64,000 nucleotides of DNA, from positions 62,001-126,000 of the forward strand of contig NZ_PUEJ01000012.1 in assembly GCF_002982075.1 (NCBI RefSeq). Reading direction: 5' to 3'. The notes beneath the pieces were generated by a model, which was not told the origin of the DNA, made no database searches, and saw only the letters and a program-made list of their open reading frames with translations. The translations under genes and the position numbers were made by a program. This stretch comes from Labrys okinawensis (GTDB taxonomy: Bacteria; Pseudomonadota; Alphaproteobacteria; Rhizobiales; Labraceae). Positions 25,025 to 34,043 of this stretch are shown one piece after another (positions within the stretch are counted from its first letter, which is position 1; each line of letters opens with the position of its first letter).

Positions 25025-26015
25025 GGTGGCTTTCATCCAGGAGGAAACGTGCCGTCTCTTCATCGGTGACGAGCACATTGACATAGCCGGCCCGGAGGCA
25101 GGCAAGGGTGACGGGCTGTTTGGACTTGCCGGCAGCGACGCCGATCGAGAATTTGCGCTCCCGGCAATAACGCAGGTCCAGGCCGATGGTTCGGGCATCG
25201 ATGTCGGCATCCACGATATTGCCATAGGCATCGATATAGCGGCTGAGGATGTCGCCGACGGCGCCTTTCGCCTTGAGCGCCGCGGTTTCCGCCTCGGTGA
25301 CGAAACCCGATTGCACCAGGACGGAATCGGGGCTGATCGTGCCCATGCCGAAGCAGATCACCGGGGCCTGGCGGGCGAGCTCCAGCACGCTGGCGATGGT
25401 GGGGTCCTGCTCCAGCGCCACGCGGGTGGCAGCATGGCCGAGAATGGCCGGCACCGGCAGCAGGGTTGCCGTGCCATTGGCCGAGCGGGCGAAGAGCTCG
25501 GCGGTGTTGTTGGTGCGTACCGAGGGCGAGCGGATGTTCATGGCGCCGTTGAGCAGCACCACTTCCACGCCTTCGTTCCAGAAGGGCGGCAGGCGGTGGG
25601 CCACCGCGCTCATGGTCCGGCCCCAGGAAACACCGATCAGCGGCACCTTGCCGAGCCCGGCGAGCATGCGCGCGGCGGCCTGCGCCACGGCATCGAGCAG
25701 GAGGCCTTCGTCCTCCTCGCCATTGTTGGGGACAACGACGGCTTCCTTCAAATTCCAGCGCCGCTGCAGCCGGGACTCGATGTCGGGAGAACGCGGCGCC
25801 CGCGGCACGATCTCGATGCGCACGATGCCCGCCTCGCGTGCCTCGCTCAAAAGGCGGCTCGCCTGCCAGCGTGTGAGGTTGAGCTCCTTGGCCAGGTCGC
25901 CCATGGTCATGTCGAGCTCGTAGTAGCGCTTGGCGACCTGGATCATCAGGAGCTCGCGCTGCTCGCCGGACATCGTCCTGAACTGGACGTCATGGTCGAG
26001 ATTGCCGACACTCAT
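25017..26015 (-). CDS. SorC/DeoR-family sugar-binding transcriptional regulator
   Basis: This 332-residue regulator has an N-terminal helix-turn-helix (about residues 20-55; LAKELNLTRWQASRLLSEAR). A large SorC sugar-binding domain follows from about 80 (VSWGRTMSAVAHRLPP, FGMGTISPDSVLVQSG, IDAYGNIVDA). This family binds sugar phosphates or sugars and either activates or represses catabolic operons. The ATG at 26015 overlaps the kinase stop (TGATG). It is embedded in the operon it probably controls. The shared TCAC-N4-GTGA motif at the two promoters of the locus is its candidate operator. Confidence 0.92.
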   Translation of the reverse strand: MSVGNLDHDVQFRTMSGEQRELLMIQVAKRYYELDMTMGDLAKELNLTRWQASRLLSEAREAGIVRIEIVPRAPRSPDIESRLQRRWNLKEAVVVPNNGEEDEGLLLDAVAQAAARMLAGLGKVPLIGVSWGRTMSAVAHRLPPFWNEGVEVVLLNGAMNIRSPSVRTNNTAELFARSANGTATLLPVPAILGHAATRVALEQDPTIASVLELARQAPVICFGMGTISPDSVLVQSGFVTEAETAALKAKGAVGDILSRYIDAYGNIVDADIDARTIGLDLRYCRERKFSIGVAAGKSKQPVTLACLRAGYVNVLVTDEETARFLLDESHHG

Positions 26016-27532
26016 CAACGCGATCCTTCAAGCTGTCTGGATGCCAGCTTGCGCGAGAGTGGCGCAAGAAGCTCCGTTGCTTCAAGATAATCCTGCAGCA
26101 ATTCACCATAGCGGGCATGGGCGGCGAGGTCGGGCTCGACCAGGGTGACCGGCTGGGCCACCGCATCCGCCGCGGCGAAGAGATCGCCGAACAGGCCGGC
26201 GCCGGTGGCGGCCGAGGCGGCCGTGCCGACGAGGGTGAGATTGGTCTGGCCGAGGAGTTCGACGGGCATGCCCATGGCGTCGACCGTAGCCCTTAGCCAC
26301 AGCGGATTCTTGGCATAGCCGCCGGAAGAGACGATGCGGTTGCAGGCGATGCCGAGCTCCTGGATGCGGCGGAACACGTTTGCCGAACCCAGCGCCACCG
26401 CTTCGACGGCGGAGCGATAAAGGTCCGCCCGGGTATGGCTGAGGGCGAGGCCCAGCACGGCGCCGCGCAGCAGGGGGTCGCGATAGGGCGTGCGGTTGCC
26501 CATGAAATAATCGAGCGTCAGCAGCCCGGTGCCGCCGACGGGCAGGGCGCTCGCTTCCCCTACCAGGGCGGCTCGCTCCTGCTGGTCGAGCCCGAACATG
26601 TCACGCGCATACCAGGACATCACCGAGCCGGCCGAAACCTGGCCGGCTTCCACCAGCCAGTAATCGTCGACCAGGGCATGGGGATAAGGACCCCAGAAGC
26701 CGGTGACCGGCGCTTCGGCCGCGAGCTGGAAGAGATGGACGATCGAGGTGCCCCCGATCAGCAGATGTTCGCCCGGCCGCAGCGTGCCGGCACCCGCGAT
26801 GCCGGTGTGCGCGTCGATGCCGCCCTGGGCGAGGATGGGCCGGTTGGCAAGGCCGAGATGCTCGGCCGCAGCGGCGCTGACAGGGGCGATCGGCATGCCC
26901 ACCGCCTTGATGTCGCCTGGCAGTTTCGTGGCGAGGTCGGGAATGCCGAATTCGGCGTAGAGCTCGTCCGGGAAGCGGCGGGTAACGGAATCGTAATTCC
27001 ACTTGCAGGTCGCGTTCATGCGTGAGCCGACCCACAGGCCCGTCAGCTTGAAATTGATGTAGTCGAGGCACTCGCAGATGATCTCGGCGCTCGCATAGAC
27101 GTCCGGCTCATGGCGCGACAGCCACATCGCCTTGGGCACCAGCCATTCGGCCGCATCGCTGCCGCCGGCATAGGCCAGCACGGGGTGCTGCGAGCGCGCG
27201 GTTCGCGCCGCTTCGTCGGCGGCCCGGCAGTCCATCCACAGGAGGGCGGGGCGGAGCGGCGTCCCGTCCCGCTTGCACGCCACCACGGTCGAGGCCGTGG
27301 TCGCGGCGCAGACGCCGTCGATGACGGGCGAGCCGAGATCGCGCATCAGCCCGCGGCTGGCCCGGCCCAGCGCCTCCCACCACTCGGTCGGCGATTGTTC
27401 CGCCCAGCCCGGATGGGGGTGTCGGGTGGCGTATTGGACCTCCCGCTCACCGAGCATCGTGCGGCTGTCGAGGTCGAACACGCCGACCCTGATGCCGCCG
27501 GTGCCGAAATCCAGGCCGAGAAGACGTGGCAT
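26015..27532 (-). CDS. FGGY-family carbohydrate kinase
   Basis: This 505-residue sugar kinase starts at the ATG at 27532 (GGGAGGT upstream). The N-terminal phosphate motif LGLDFGTGGIRVGVFD and the catalytic aspartate in AQGGIDAHTG (about 245) are intact. The C-terminal ATPase motif SSGGYAKNPLWL is also present. FGGY enzymes phosphorylate sugars or polyols such as xylulose, ribulose, erythritol or glycerol. Closeness to a DERA-type aldolase suggests that its product, or a product of the dehydrogenases next to it, is later cleaved. The exact substrate is not readable from sequence. Confidence 0.92.
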   Translation of the reverse strand: MPRLLGLDFGTGGIRVGVFDLDSRTMLGEREVQYATRHPHPGWAEQSPTEWWEALGRASRGLMRDLGSPVIDGVCAATTASTVVACKRDGTPLRPALLWMDCRAADEAARTARSQHPVLAYAGGSDAAEWLVPKAMWLSRHEPDVYASAEIICECLDYINFKLTGLWVGSRMNATCKWNYDSVTRRFPDELYAEFGIPDLATKLPGDIKAVGMPIAPVSAAAAEHLGLANRPILAQGGIDAHTGIAGAGTLRPGEHLLIGGTSIVHLFQLAAEAPVTGFWGPYPHALVDDYWLVEAGQVSAGSVMSWYARDMFGLDQQERAALVGEASALPVGGTGLLTLDYFMGNRTPYRDPLLRGAVLGLALSHTRADLYRSAVEAVALGSANVFRRIQELGIACNRIVSSGGYAKNPLWLRATVDAMGMPVELLGQTNLTLVGTAASAATGAGLFGDLFAAADAVAQPVTLVEPDLAAHARYGELLQDYLEATELLAPLSRKLASRQLEGSR

Positions 27533-27565
27533 GGGACCTCCCGATTGCCGGAAATGGGGCGACTT

Positions 27566-27712
27566 CCTTCTCCCCTTGCGGGAGAAGGTGGCACGAAGTG
27601 CCGGATGAGGGGGGAGCCGCGCGCTTGCCGGGTATCCGCCGACACCCCTCATCCCCCTGCCGGGACCTCTAGTCAACTCAAGGGAGTTGACGACACCCGC
27701 AAGGGGAGAAGG
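27566..27712. repeat. Family B palindrome carrying an inserted GTCAACTC palindrome
   Basis: The outer parts CTTCTCCCCTTGCGGGAGAAG (27568 onward) and CCCGCAAGGGGAGAAGG (end) are complementary. Where the copy at 32657-32778 has TTCT, this one holds GTCAACTCAAGGGAGTTGAC (27672-27691), a separate palindrome. It lies between the kinase and the zinc ADH genes. Confidence 0.85.
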
Positions 27713-27720
27713 AACTTAGT

Positions 27721-28737
27721 CTACGGCCTGAACATCACCTTGGAGAAGAACTCGTTCTTGCGCTTGAAGCTCTCGAACATGCCGGGCAGTTCCTCGAGCG
27801 TGAGCTCATGGGTGATCATGAATTGCCATTTGAGCTCGCCGGTGGCGAGAGCGTCGAGGGACACCGTCCACTGCTTGCCGGGGAAGGGCGCGCCGAAGGA
27901 GTTCCAGGCGCCGTGCAGGGACACTTCCTGGCGCAGGAAGTGCTGGAAGGTCTGGTTCTCCAGCGCGACCTCGCCGACGGGAATGCCGATGAACACGACA
28001 TGGCCGCCCGGGCCGGCCAGCTTGGCGGCGAAGTTGATCGAGGAGGGATGGCCGGCCGCCTCGACGATGAGGTCGCAGTTCAGCCCCGATGGCAGCGGAT
28101 CGGTGATCAGCTGGGTGTGGGTGGCGCCCGCCTCGCGCGCCTGTTCGAGCTTCTGCTCGGAGACGTCGACGGCGACGACTTCCGTGCAGCCCATCAGCTT
28201 CATCCACTGTATCGCGAACAGGCCGATCGGGCCGCAACCGATGACGCCGCCGCGCTGGCCCATGGTGGGCGGCGCCTTCCAGACGGCGTGGAGGGCGATC
28301 GAGGCCGGGTCGGTCATGGCGATGGCGCGGGGATCGGCGTCGGCCGGGGCCTTGAGCAGGTTGCCGACGGGCACCGAGACGAATTCGGTGTAGGCGCCGT
28401 CGCGTCGGCTGCCGAAATAGTCATAGTTGCGGCAGCGCGAGAAATTGCCGGTCGCGCATTGATCGCAGACCCGGCAGGGAATGAGCGGGGCGACGCCCAC
28501 GAGCTCGCCCTTCTCGAAACCGGTCACGCCGGCGCCGACCTCGGCGATATGGCCGGAGAATTCATGCCCGCAGATGATGGGCATGCGATGGGCGCCCTTG
28601 GTGAGCATGCGCGGCAGGTCCGAGCCGCATACGCCGACGGCCGCCACGCGCAGCAGCACCTCCCCGGTTGCCGCGACCGGCTTGGGAACGTCCTCGAGAC
28701 GAATGTCACCGGGCGAATACATGACGGCTGCGCGCAT
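27721..28737 (-). CDS. Zinc-dependent medium-chain alcohol/polyol dehydrogenase
   Basis: This 338-residue MDR enzyme starts at the ATG at 28737. Catalytic zinc ligands are in GVCGSD and GHEFSGH. The structural-zinc cysteines PCRVCDQCATGNFSRC are at about residues 85-100, and the NAD-binding GVIGCGPIGLFAIQ is at about 160. It resembles sorbitol/L-iditol and galactitol-1-phosphate dehydrogenases (COG1063), which oxidise a polyol hydroxyl to a ketone. It is part of the SorC-controlled locus between the GldA-like dehydrogenase and the kinase, suggesting stepwise oxidation followed by phosphorylation. Substrate unknown. Confidence 0.92.
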   Translation of the reverse strand: MRAAVMYSPGDIRLEDVPKPVAATGEVLLRVAAVGVCGSDLPRMLTKGAHRMPIICGHEFSGHIAEVGAGVTGFEKGELVGVAPLIPCRVCDQCATGNFSRCRNYDYFGSRRDGAYTEFVSVPVGNLLKAPADADPRAIAMTDPASIALHAVWKAPPTMGQRGGVIGCGPIGLFAIQWMKLMGCTEVVAVDVSEQKLEQAREAGATHTQLITDPLPSGLNCDLIVEAAGHPSSINFAAKLAGPGGHVVFIGIPVGEVALENQTFQHFLRQEVSLHGAWNSFGAPFPGKQWTVSLDALATGELKWQFMITHELTLEELPGMFESFKRKNEFFSKVMFRP

Positions 28738-28792
28738 GGTCAAAATCCTTGGATAGGGAATGGCGGAATCGGGAAAAGCGAAGCGGCGGCCG

Positions 28793-29941
28793 TCAGTGGG
28801 CCTGCCGCTCGGCACCGAAGAGCGAGGAGGTGAAGGCGTCCAGGGCGATGATGGCGTCGCGGACGATCTCCACCGACAGGGGCACGGCGACCCGCCAGGT
28901 GATCGAGCCCTCCTTGAGGGCCGCCTTGGCGACGCGCTCGATGTCCGCGGCGGAGGCCTTGCCGAGCCTGAGGTCGGCGAGGGTAGTAGGCAGGCCCAGG
29001 GATCTGCAGAAGCGGGCGGTTTCCTCGATCTCGGCGAGAGGACGTCCTTCCAGCATCAGCAGGCAGAGCACGCCGAAGGCGACCTTCTCGCCGTGGAAGA
29101 AGCCGTGGCTTTCCTCCAGCACCGTCAGGCCATCATGGATGCCGTGGGCGGCGGAAACGGCGCAATTCTCGAAGCCGAGGCCGCTCAACAGCGTATTGGC
29201 CTCGATGATGTTCTCGACAGCCGGCGTCAGCGCACCCTTCTCGACCGCGAGCTTGGCCGCCAGGGCATCGCGCATCAGCACTTCATGGCAGGTCTTGGCG
29301 ATGGCGATGCCGGCAAGCGGGGCGGGATAGCCGCCGGCGATGAAGTTGTCGGAGCGGGATTCCAGGTTGGAGCGGGCTTCGAACCAGGTGGAGAGGGCGT
29401 CGCCGATGCCGGCGACCAGGAAGCGAACCGGCGCCTTGGCGATCAGGGCGCTGTCGACCACCACCACGTCCGGATTGCGCGGCAGCATGAAGGATTCCTT
29501 GAACACGCCCTGCGGCGTGTAGGTCACCGCGATGGCGCTGGTCGGCGCGTCCGTCGAGGCGATGGTCGGCACGATGGCGATGCGGGCCTTGTTGGCGATC
29601 GCGGCCAGCTTGGCGGTATCGGCCGTCTTGCCGCCGCCGATGCCGACGACCATGTCCGCCTTGGCTTCGGCCACCAGGGCCGTGACCCGGTCGATCTCCT
29701 CGCGGCAGCATTCGCCGTTGAACTTCTCCATGGTGAGGCCGAGGCCGCTGCCCTCCAGCGAGGCGAGGATCGAGGCGCCGAGCTTCTCGAAGACGAAGCC
29801 GTCGACGAGCAGGAAGGCCTTGCTGCCGAGCGGAGTGAGATGATCGGCGAGGCGCCCGATTTCACCGGCGCGCTGGATGTATTTGAGCGGACCGCCGAAG
29901 GCCCGGCCCTGTGCGCTGTGCCATCCTTGAGTTGCAGCCAT
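28793..29941 (-). CDS. Glycerol dehydrogenase-like iron-type alcohol dehydrogenase (GldA family)
   Basis: This 382-residue enzyme starts at the ATG at 29941. It has the GldA order: GIGGGKTADTAKLAA at about 95-109 binds NAD. The metal ligands are Asp in GIGDALSTWFEA, His in SAAHGIHDGL and His in FFHGEKVAFG. Members oxidise glycerol or related vicinal diols to the ketone with NAD. It is the first gene of the catabolic operon that runs leftward to 21381. A TTGACA/TAGTTT promoter and an overlapping operator lie just upstream. Glycerol itself may not be the substrate, since the operon also contains a DERA and an FGGY kinase. Confidence 0.9.
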   Translation of the reverse strand: MAATQGWHSAQGRAFGGPLKYIQRAGEIGRLADHLTPLGSKAFLLVDGFVFEKLGASILASLEGSGLGLTMEKFNGECCREEIDRVTALVAEAKADMVVGIGGGKTADTAKLAAIANKARIAIVPTIASTDAPTSAIAVTYTPQGVFKESFMLPRNPDVVVVDSALIAKAPVRFLVAGIGDALSTWFEARSNLESRSDNFIAGGYPAPLAGIAIAKTCHEVLMRDALAAKLAVEKGALTPAVENIIEANTLLSGLGFENCAVSAAHGIHDGLTVLEESHGFFHGEKVAFGVLCLLMLEGRPLAEIEETARFCRSLGLPTTLADLRLGKASAADIERVAKAALKEGSITWRVAVPLSVEIVRDAIIALDAFTSSLFGAERQAH

Positions 29942-29990
29942 TGGAGGGATTCCCTGGGTCGCACCGCCCGGCGGCGGTGAATGATCGATA

Positions 29991-30053
29991 TTCACATTTG
30001 TGAAATATGATCATTTATGTGAAAAACTAGACAAAAAGAGACGCGCTGTCAAC
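29991..30053 (-). promoter_or_regulatory. Promoter and operator of the catabolic operon
   Basis: On the minus strand a -35 TTGACA (30053-30048) and a -10 TAGTTT (30029-30024) are 18 bases apart. Downstream, near the expected transcription start, lies TTCACATTTGTGAA (29991-30004), a perfect dyad followed by ATATGATCA. The same TCACAT-N2-GTGAAATAT string occurs upstream of the ribose-type importer at 33885-33902. It is the candidate SorC operator in a repressing position. Confidence 0.7.
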
Positions 30054-30094
30054 GGAGTCCGCAGCACGGAGTCGGCAGCGCGTCGGGTCGTGTT

Positions 30095-31084
30095 CTATCG
30101 CTTCAGGGTGCCGGTGGCGTATTGCAGCAGCATCGCCACCACGATGATCAGGCCGGTGTAGAGCTGCTGGCTGTAGCCAGGCACCCCGGCGAGGTTCATG
30201 ATGTTGGCGATGATGCCCATCACCAGCGTGCCGAGCAGCGTGTTGACCACGTCGCCGCGCCCGCCCATCAGGCTGGCGCCGCCGATTACCACCGCCGCGA
30301 TGACGTTGAGCTCCATGCCGACGCCGACCTGGGCCGAGCCGATGGTGGTGCGGCTGGCGGAGATCACGCCGGCGAGCCCGGCCAGCGCTCCGGAGATCAC
30401 ATAGACGGAGAGGATGTAGCGCGGCACCGCGATGCCGGAGAGCCGCACGGCCTCCTCGTTGGAGCCGATGGCGGTGATGATGCGGCCGAAGCGCGTGAAG
30501 GACAGCACGATGCCGCCGACGATGAACACCGCGAACATCAGGATGACCGGTTGCGGGATGCCGAGCCAGTAGCCGGCGCCGAAGTCCGCGAGGGCCTGGC
30601 CGCCGTCACCGATCGAGATCGGCCGCCCTTCCGAGATCATGAAGGAGAGCGAGCGGGCGATCGCCATCATGGCCAGCGACATCACGAAGGAGGGCAGGCG
30701 CATATAGGCGACGAAGAAGCCGACGGCGAGGCCGCAGGCGGCGCCGCACAGGATCACCAGGGCGATGCTGACGCCGACGCCATAGCCGAGCTTGGCGATG
30801 AAATAGGCGGTCAGCACGCAGCCCAGCGCCAGCACCGAGCCGACGGAAAGGTCGATGCCGCGGGTGAGGATGACGAACAGCATGCCCACCGACATGATGC
30901 CCGCCCCGGAGGCGACCTGCCGCAGCACGTTCAGGATGTTGTTCTTGGTCAGGAAGCTGTCGGTCCACAGGGAGGCGACGATGACCAGGACCAGGAAGAT
31001 GCCGAGGGTCGCGAAACGCTGCACCAGGGCGCCGAGATCATAGCCGCGCTTGCCGTCGCCGCGGTTCTCGCTGAGAGCTGTCAT
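30095..31084 (-). CDS. Ribose-type ABC transporter permease
   Basis: This 329-residue inner-membrane permease of the RbsC/BPD_transp_2 family has about nine to ten hydrophobic helices. The family motif GIDLSVGSVLALGCV is at about residues 69-83, and the C-terminal ATPase-contact segment GGASLMGGRGDVVNTLLGT is present. It forms the channel of the CUT2 importer with the ATPase (four bases upstream) and the binding protein at 32803. It is the last gene of that operon, so no catabolic enzyme is co-transcribed with it; the enzyme operon starts 150 bases downstream. Confidence 0.93.
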   Translation of the reverse strand: MTALSENRGDGKRGYDLGALVQRFATLGIFLVLVIVASLWTDSFLTKNNILNVLRQVASGAGIMSVGMLFVILTRGIDLSVGSVLALGCVLTAYFIAKLGYGVGVSIALVILCGAACGLAVGFFVAYMRLPSFVMSLAMMAIARSLSFMISEGRPISIGDGGQALADFGAGYWLGIPQPVILMFAVFIVGGIVLSFTRFGRIITAIGSNEEAVRLSGIAVPRYILSVYVISGALAGLAGVISASRTTIGSAQVGVGMELNVIAAVVIGGASLMGGRGDVVNTLLGTLVMGIIANIMNLAGVPGYSQQLYTGLIIVVAMLLQYATGTLKR

Positions 31085-31088
31085 TGTC

Positions 31089-32606
31089 CTATACCGTTCC
31101 AGCTTGAATTGTTTTGCCGGGCTGTCCGCCCTCGCTCATGGCCAGGGAAAGCAGGTTTTCCTCGCTGTAGTCGTCCGGCTTGAGTTCGCCGCGGATCTCG
31201 CCCTCGCGCATCACCAGCACGCGGTCGCACAGGCCGAAGAGTTCCTGATGCTCGGAGGAGATCACCAGCACGGCCTTGCCGGCTTCCGCCAGGCGATTGA
31301 CCAGCGCGTAGATCTCGGTCTTGGCGCCGACGTCGACGCCGCGGGTCGGCTCGTCGAGAATGATGAGATCGCCATCGGCATGGAACCACTTGGCCAGGAC
31401 CACCTTCTGCTGGTTGCCGCCCGACAGGCTCGAGACGGGCGCTTCGACGCTGGCGGCCTTGAGGCGCAGGCTCTGGCCGAGTTCGCTGACGGTGCGCCGT
31501 TCCAGGCCCCGGCGCAGAAAGCCGAGCGCGGTGGTGACCGACGACATCCGCGCCATGGTGGCGTTCACCCTTATGGGCTTGTCCAGGATGACGCCCTGAT
31601 GCTTGCGGTCCTCGGGCACCAGCCCGACACCCGCCGCGACGGCGTCGCGGGGCGAGCGGAAATGCACCGGCTTGCCCTTGAGCTTGATGGCGCCGCTGTC
31701 GGGCTTGTCGGCGCCGAAAATCAGGCGGGCGACCTCGGTGCGGCCGGAGCCGACCAGGCCGCCGAGGCCGACGATTTCGCCGGCGCGCACGGCCAGGCTG
31801 ACATTGCGGACCTTGCGGCCGGCATGGAGGGCCGAGACGCTGACCACTTCCTCGCCGATCTTGCGCTCTCCCCTCTCGGGGAACAGGGCGGAGAGCGGGC
31901 GGCCGACCATCATGCGGATGATGTCGTCGATGCTCACCTCCTTGGCGGCGACGGTGCCGACGAGCTGGCCGTCCTTCATCACCGTCATGCGGTCGGAGAT
32001 GCGCATCACCTCCTCGAGGCGATGGGAGATATAGACGACACCGACGCCATGGGCCCTGAGGTCGGCGATGACCTTGTGCAGGCGCGCGGCATCCCGATCG
32101 GAAAGCACAGCCGTCGGCTCGTCGAAAATGATGATCTTGACCTCGCGCGACAGCGCCTTGGCGATCTCGACCACCTGCTGATGGGCGACGGCGAGATTGC
32201 CGACGCGCTCGCCCGGATCGATATCGAAGCCGAGCCGCTTGATCAGTTCGCCGGCGCGCTTCTTCAGCCCCGGCCCGGCGAAGACGCCAGGCAATTCGCC
32301 CAGGAAGATGTTCTCCGCCACCGACAGATCGGGGGCCAGCGCCAGTTCCTGGTGGATCACCGCGATGCCGAGCGCCCTGGCCATGCGCGGATCACGGAAA
32401 TCGACATGGCTGCCGGCGATCTTCACCTCGCCGCTGCTCGGCTGGAGTTCGCCGCCCAGCACGCGCATCAGCGTCGACTTGCCGGCCCCGTTCTCGCCGA
32501 GCAAGGCATGGACCTCGCCACTCTGGACGTCGAAATCGACGCCCTTGAGGGCGTGCACGCCGCCGAAGGATTTGGTTATGGCGGTGAGCCTGGCGAGTTC
32601 GGACAT
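31089..32606 (-). CDS. Ribose-type ABC transporter ATP-binding protein (double ATPase)
   Basis: This 505-residue protein of the RbsA type has two fused ATPase halves. The first has Walker A GENGAGKST (about 37-45) and Walker B IIIFDEPT. The second has the usual degenerate GLVGSGRTE Walker A and the signature LSGGNQQKV with IILDEPTRG. That pattern is normal for this family. It powers uptake of a monosaccharide or polyol by the CUT2 system. The ATG at 32606 is chosen because the upstream frame runs into the family B repeat. Confidence 0.94.
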   Translation of the reverse strand: MSELARLTAITKSFGGVHALKGVDFDVQSGEVHALLGENGAGKSTLMRVLGGELQPSSGEVKIAGSHVDFRDPRMARALGIAVIHQELALAPDLSVAENIFLGELPGVFAGPGLKKRAGELIKRLGFDIDPGERVGNLAVAHQQVVEIAKALSREVKIIIFDEPTAVLSDRDAARLHKVIADLRAHGVGVVYISHRLEEVMRISDRMTVMKDGQLVGTVAAKEVSIDDIIRMMVGRPLSALFPERGERKIGEEVVSVSALHAGRKVRNVSLAVRAGEIVGLGGLVGSGRTEVARLIFGADKPDSGAIKLKGKPVHFRSPRDAVAAGVGLVPEDRKHQGVILDKPIRVNATMARMSSVTTALGFLRRGLERRTVSELGQSLRLKAASVEAPVSSLSGGNQQKVVLAKWFHADGDLIILDEPTRGVDVGAKTEIYALVNRLAEAGKAVLVISSEHQELFGLCDRVLVMREGEIRGELKPDDYSEENLLSLAMSEGGQPGKTIQAGTV

Positions 32607-32656
32607 GATGTCCTCGCTGGTTTGGAGTCGTCGAGTAGGAAAAACGGCGCGCCTGT

Positions 32657-32778
32657 CCTTCTCCCCTTGCGGGAGAAGGTGCCCCGAAGGGGCGGATGAG
32701 GGGAGACACGCGACTTTGCCGAGTCTGTGCTTCACCCCTCATCCCCCTGCCGGGACCTTCTCCCGCAAGGGGAGAAGG
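32657..32778. repeat. Uninterrupted family B palindrome
   Basis: CTTCTCCCCTTGCGGGAGAAG begins the element and TTCTCCCGCAAGGGGAGAAG ends it, about 80 bases apart. It fills the gap between the binding-protein and ATPase genes and could stabilise the abundant binding-protein transcript. Confidence 0.85.
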
Positions 32779-32802
32779 CAAATCTCGTGTCGAAGTCGCT
32801 AC

Positions 32803-33771
32803 TTAGAACACCGCGTCCTTCTTGTAGAACTTGTCGACGTTCTCCTGGGTGATCACCGCGGGGGTGGTGAGCTGAAGCTTGGGCGTGTCGGCGCCGAGTT
32901 CGCCCTTGAGGGCCTTCAGGCCGATGTCGACCGCCGTGCGGGCCACCAGATCGGGATCGTTGAGGCCGGTCGCGCCATATTTGCCTTCCTTGATGAGGGC
33001 GAGCGCTTCCTTCTGGCCGTCGGCGGCAGCGAGGACCAGCACGTCATTCTTGCCGGCAGCCTGCAGCGCCTTCATGCCGCCCAGAGCCATCGAATCGTTC
33101 TCGGCCAGCAGCACGGTGACGTCGGGATGGGCCTGCAGCAGGTCCTCGGCGGCCTTGAGGCCATCCTCCGTCGCCCAATTGCCCCAGCCCTGGCCGAGCA
33201 CTTCGAAGCTGGCCTTGCCATCATTGACGAGCTGGCCCTCGACCAAACCGCGGAACACGCCGAGGCGGCGATCACGGCCGACTTCGTTGCCCTGAGAGCC
33301 CGAGAGCAGGATGATCTTGACGGGCTTGCCCTGCATCTTCTTGGCCAGCCACTGGCCGACCAGGAAGCCGTTCTGGTCGTTGGAGGAGCGCACCTGGGTG
33401 ACGATGTTGGCCTTGGTGTTGATCGAGGAATCCATCACCACCACCTTCACGCCGGCCGCGGTGGCGGCATTGGCGGCGCCGACGAGGCCTTCCGGATCAC
33501 GCGGGTTGAGGATCAGGAGGTTGACGCCCTTGGCGACCATGTCCTCGACGTCGGAAATCTGCTTGCCCATGTCGTTCTGGCCGTCGGAGGTGGTGACCTC
33601 GCAACCCGCCTTCTTGCCCTGGTCGATGGCGGCGGCCTGCTGGGCGGCGAAATAGGGGGCGCTCAGCGTGTACATCGCCACGCCGATCTTGCAGTCGGCG
33701 GCGCTCGCCATGCCCATCGTGCCGGCCAGCAGTGCTGCGGCCAGGCTGCCGCCCAAAAGGGTCTTCTTCAT
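32803..33771 (-). CDS. Ribose-type ABC substrate-binding protein
   Basis: This 322-residue periplasmic protein has a signal peptide cleaved after ASA (about residue 24). The mature fold is Peripla_BP_4: IGVAMYTLSAPYFAAQQAAA, NLLILNPRD, then VTVLLAENDSMALGGMKAL. It captures a monosaccharide or polyol for the ATPase and permease encoded downstream. A good promoter (TTGACC, 18 bases, TATGCT at 33854-33825) lies just upstream, with a shared operator further out. It diverges from the cupin-type phosphoglucose-isomerase-like gene. Confidence 0.94.
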   Translation of the reverse strand: MKKTLLGGSLAAALLAGTMGMASAADCKIGVAMYTLSAPYFAAQQAAAIDQGKKAGCEVTTSDGQNDMGKQISDVEDMVAKGVNLLILNPRDPEGLVGAANAATAAGVKVVVMDSSINTKANIVTQVRSSNDQNGFLVGQWLAKKMQGKPVKIILLSGSQGNEVGRDRRLGVFRGLVEGQLVNDGKASFEVLGQGWGNWATEDGLKAAEDLLQAHPDVTVLLAENDSMALGGMKALQAAGKNDVLVLAAADGQKEALALIKEGKYGATGLNDPDLVARTAVDIGLKALKGELGADTPKLQLTTPAVITQENVDKFYKKDAVF

Positions 33772-33824
33772 CGGCTCTCTCCTCCACGTCGTCTGTCAGG
33801 GCATTTTTTCCGGCCCTGTTCTGT

Positions 33825-33914
33825 AGCATAAGTACATTTTTTGACAGGGGTCAAGCGAACCAATTTTTAAAAAATTGAAATAAAATCACATACGTGAAAT
33901 ATTGCAACGCAATA
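33825..33914 (-). promoter_or_regulatory. Promoter of the ribose-type importer and shared operator
   Basis: Minus-strand -35 TTGACC (33854-33849) and -10 TATGCT (33830-33825) are 18 bases apart. Upstream of the -35 lies ATCACATACGTGAAAT (33885-33900), matching the operator at 29991-30007. It is followed by the dyad TATTGCAACGCAATA (33900-33914). The upstream placement suggests activation here, or control of the divergent gene. Confidence 0.65.
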
Positions 33915-34043
33915 TTGCGGAAATTAGCTCAAAATGAGTTAAGATAATGCGGTCGGGGTTGTCGAGGTGCCGATAAAAATGTAGTGATGCTACAAAATGG
34001 CGAGCTTCCCAGATTGCCGCTGTCAAAAGAAAGGTTGGTTGAT

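Noticed and set aside
24930..26090. 386-aa plus-strand frame opposite deoC and the SorC gene
   Set aside because: Antisense shadow of two well-supported genes.
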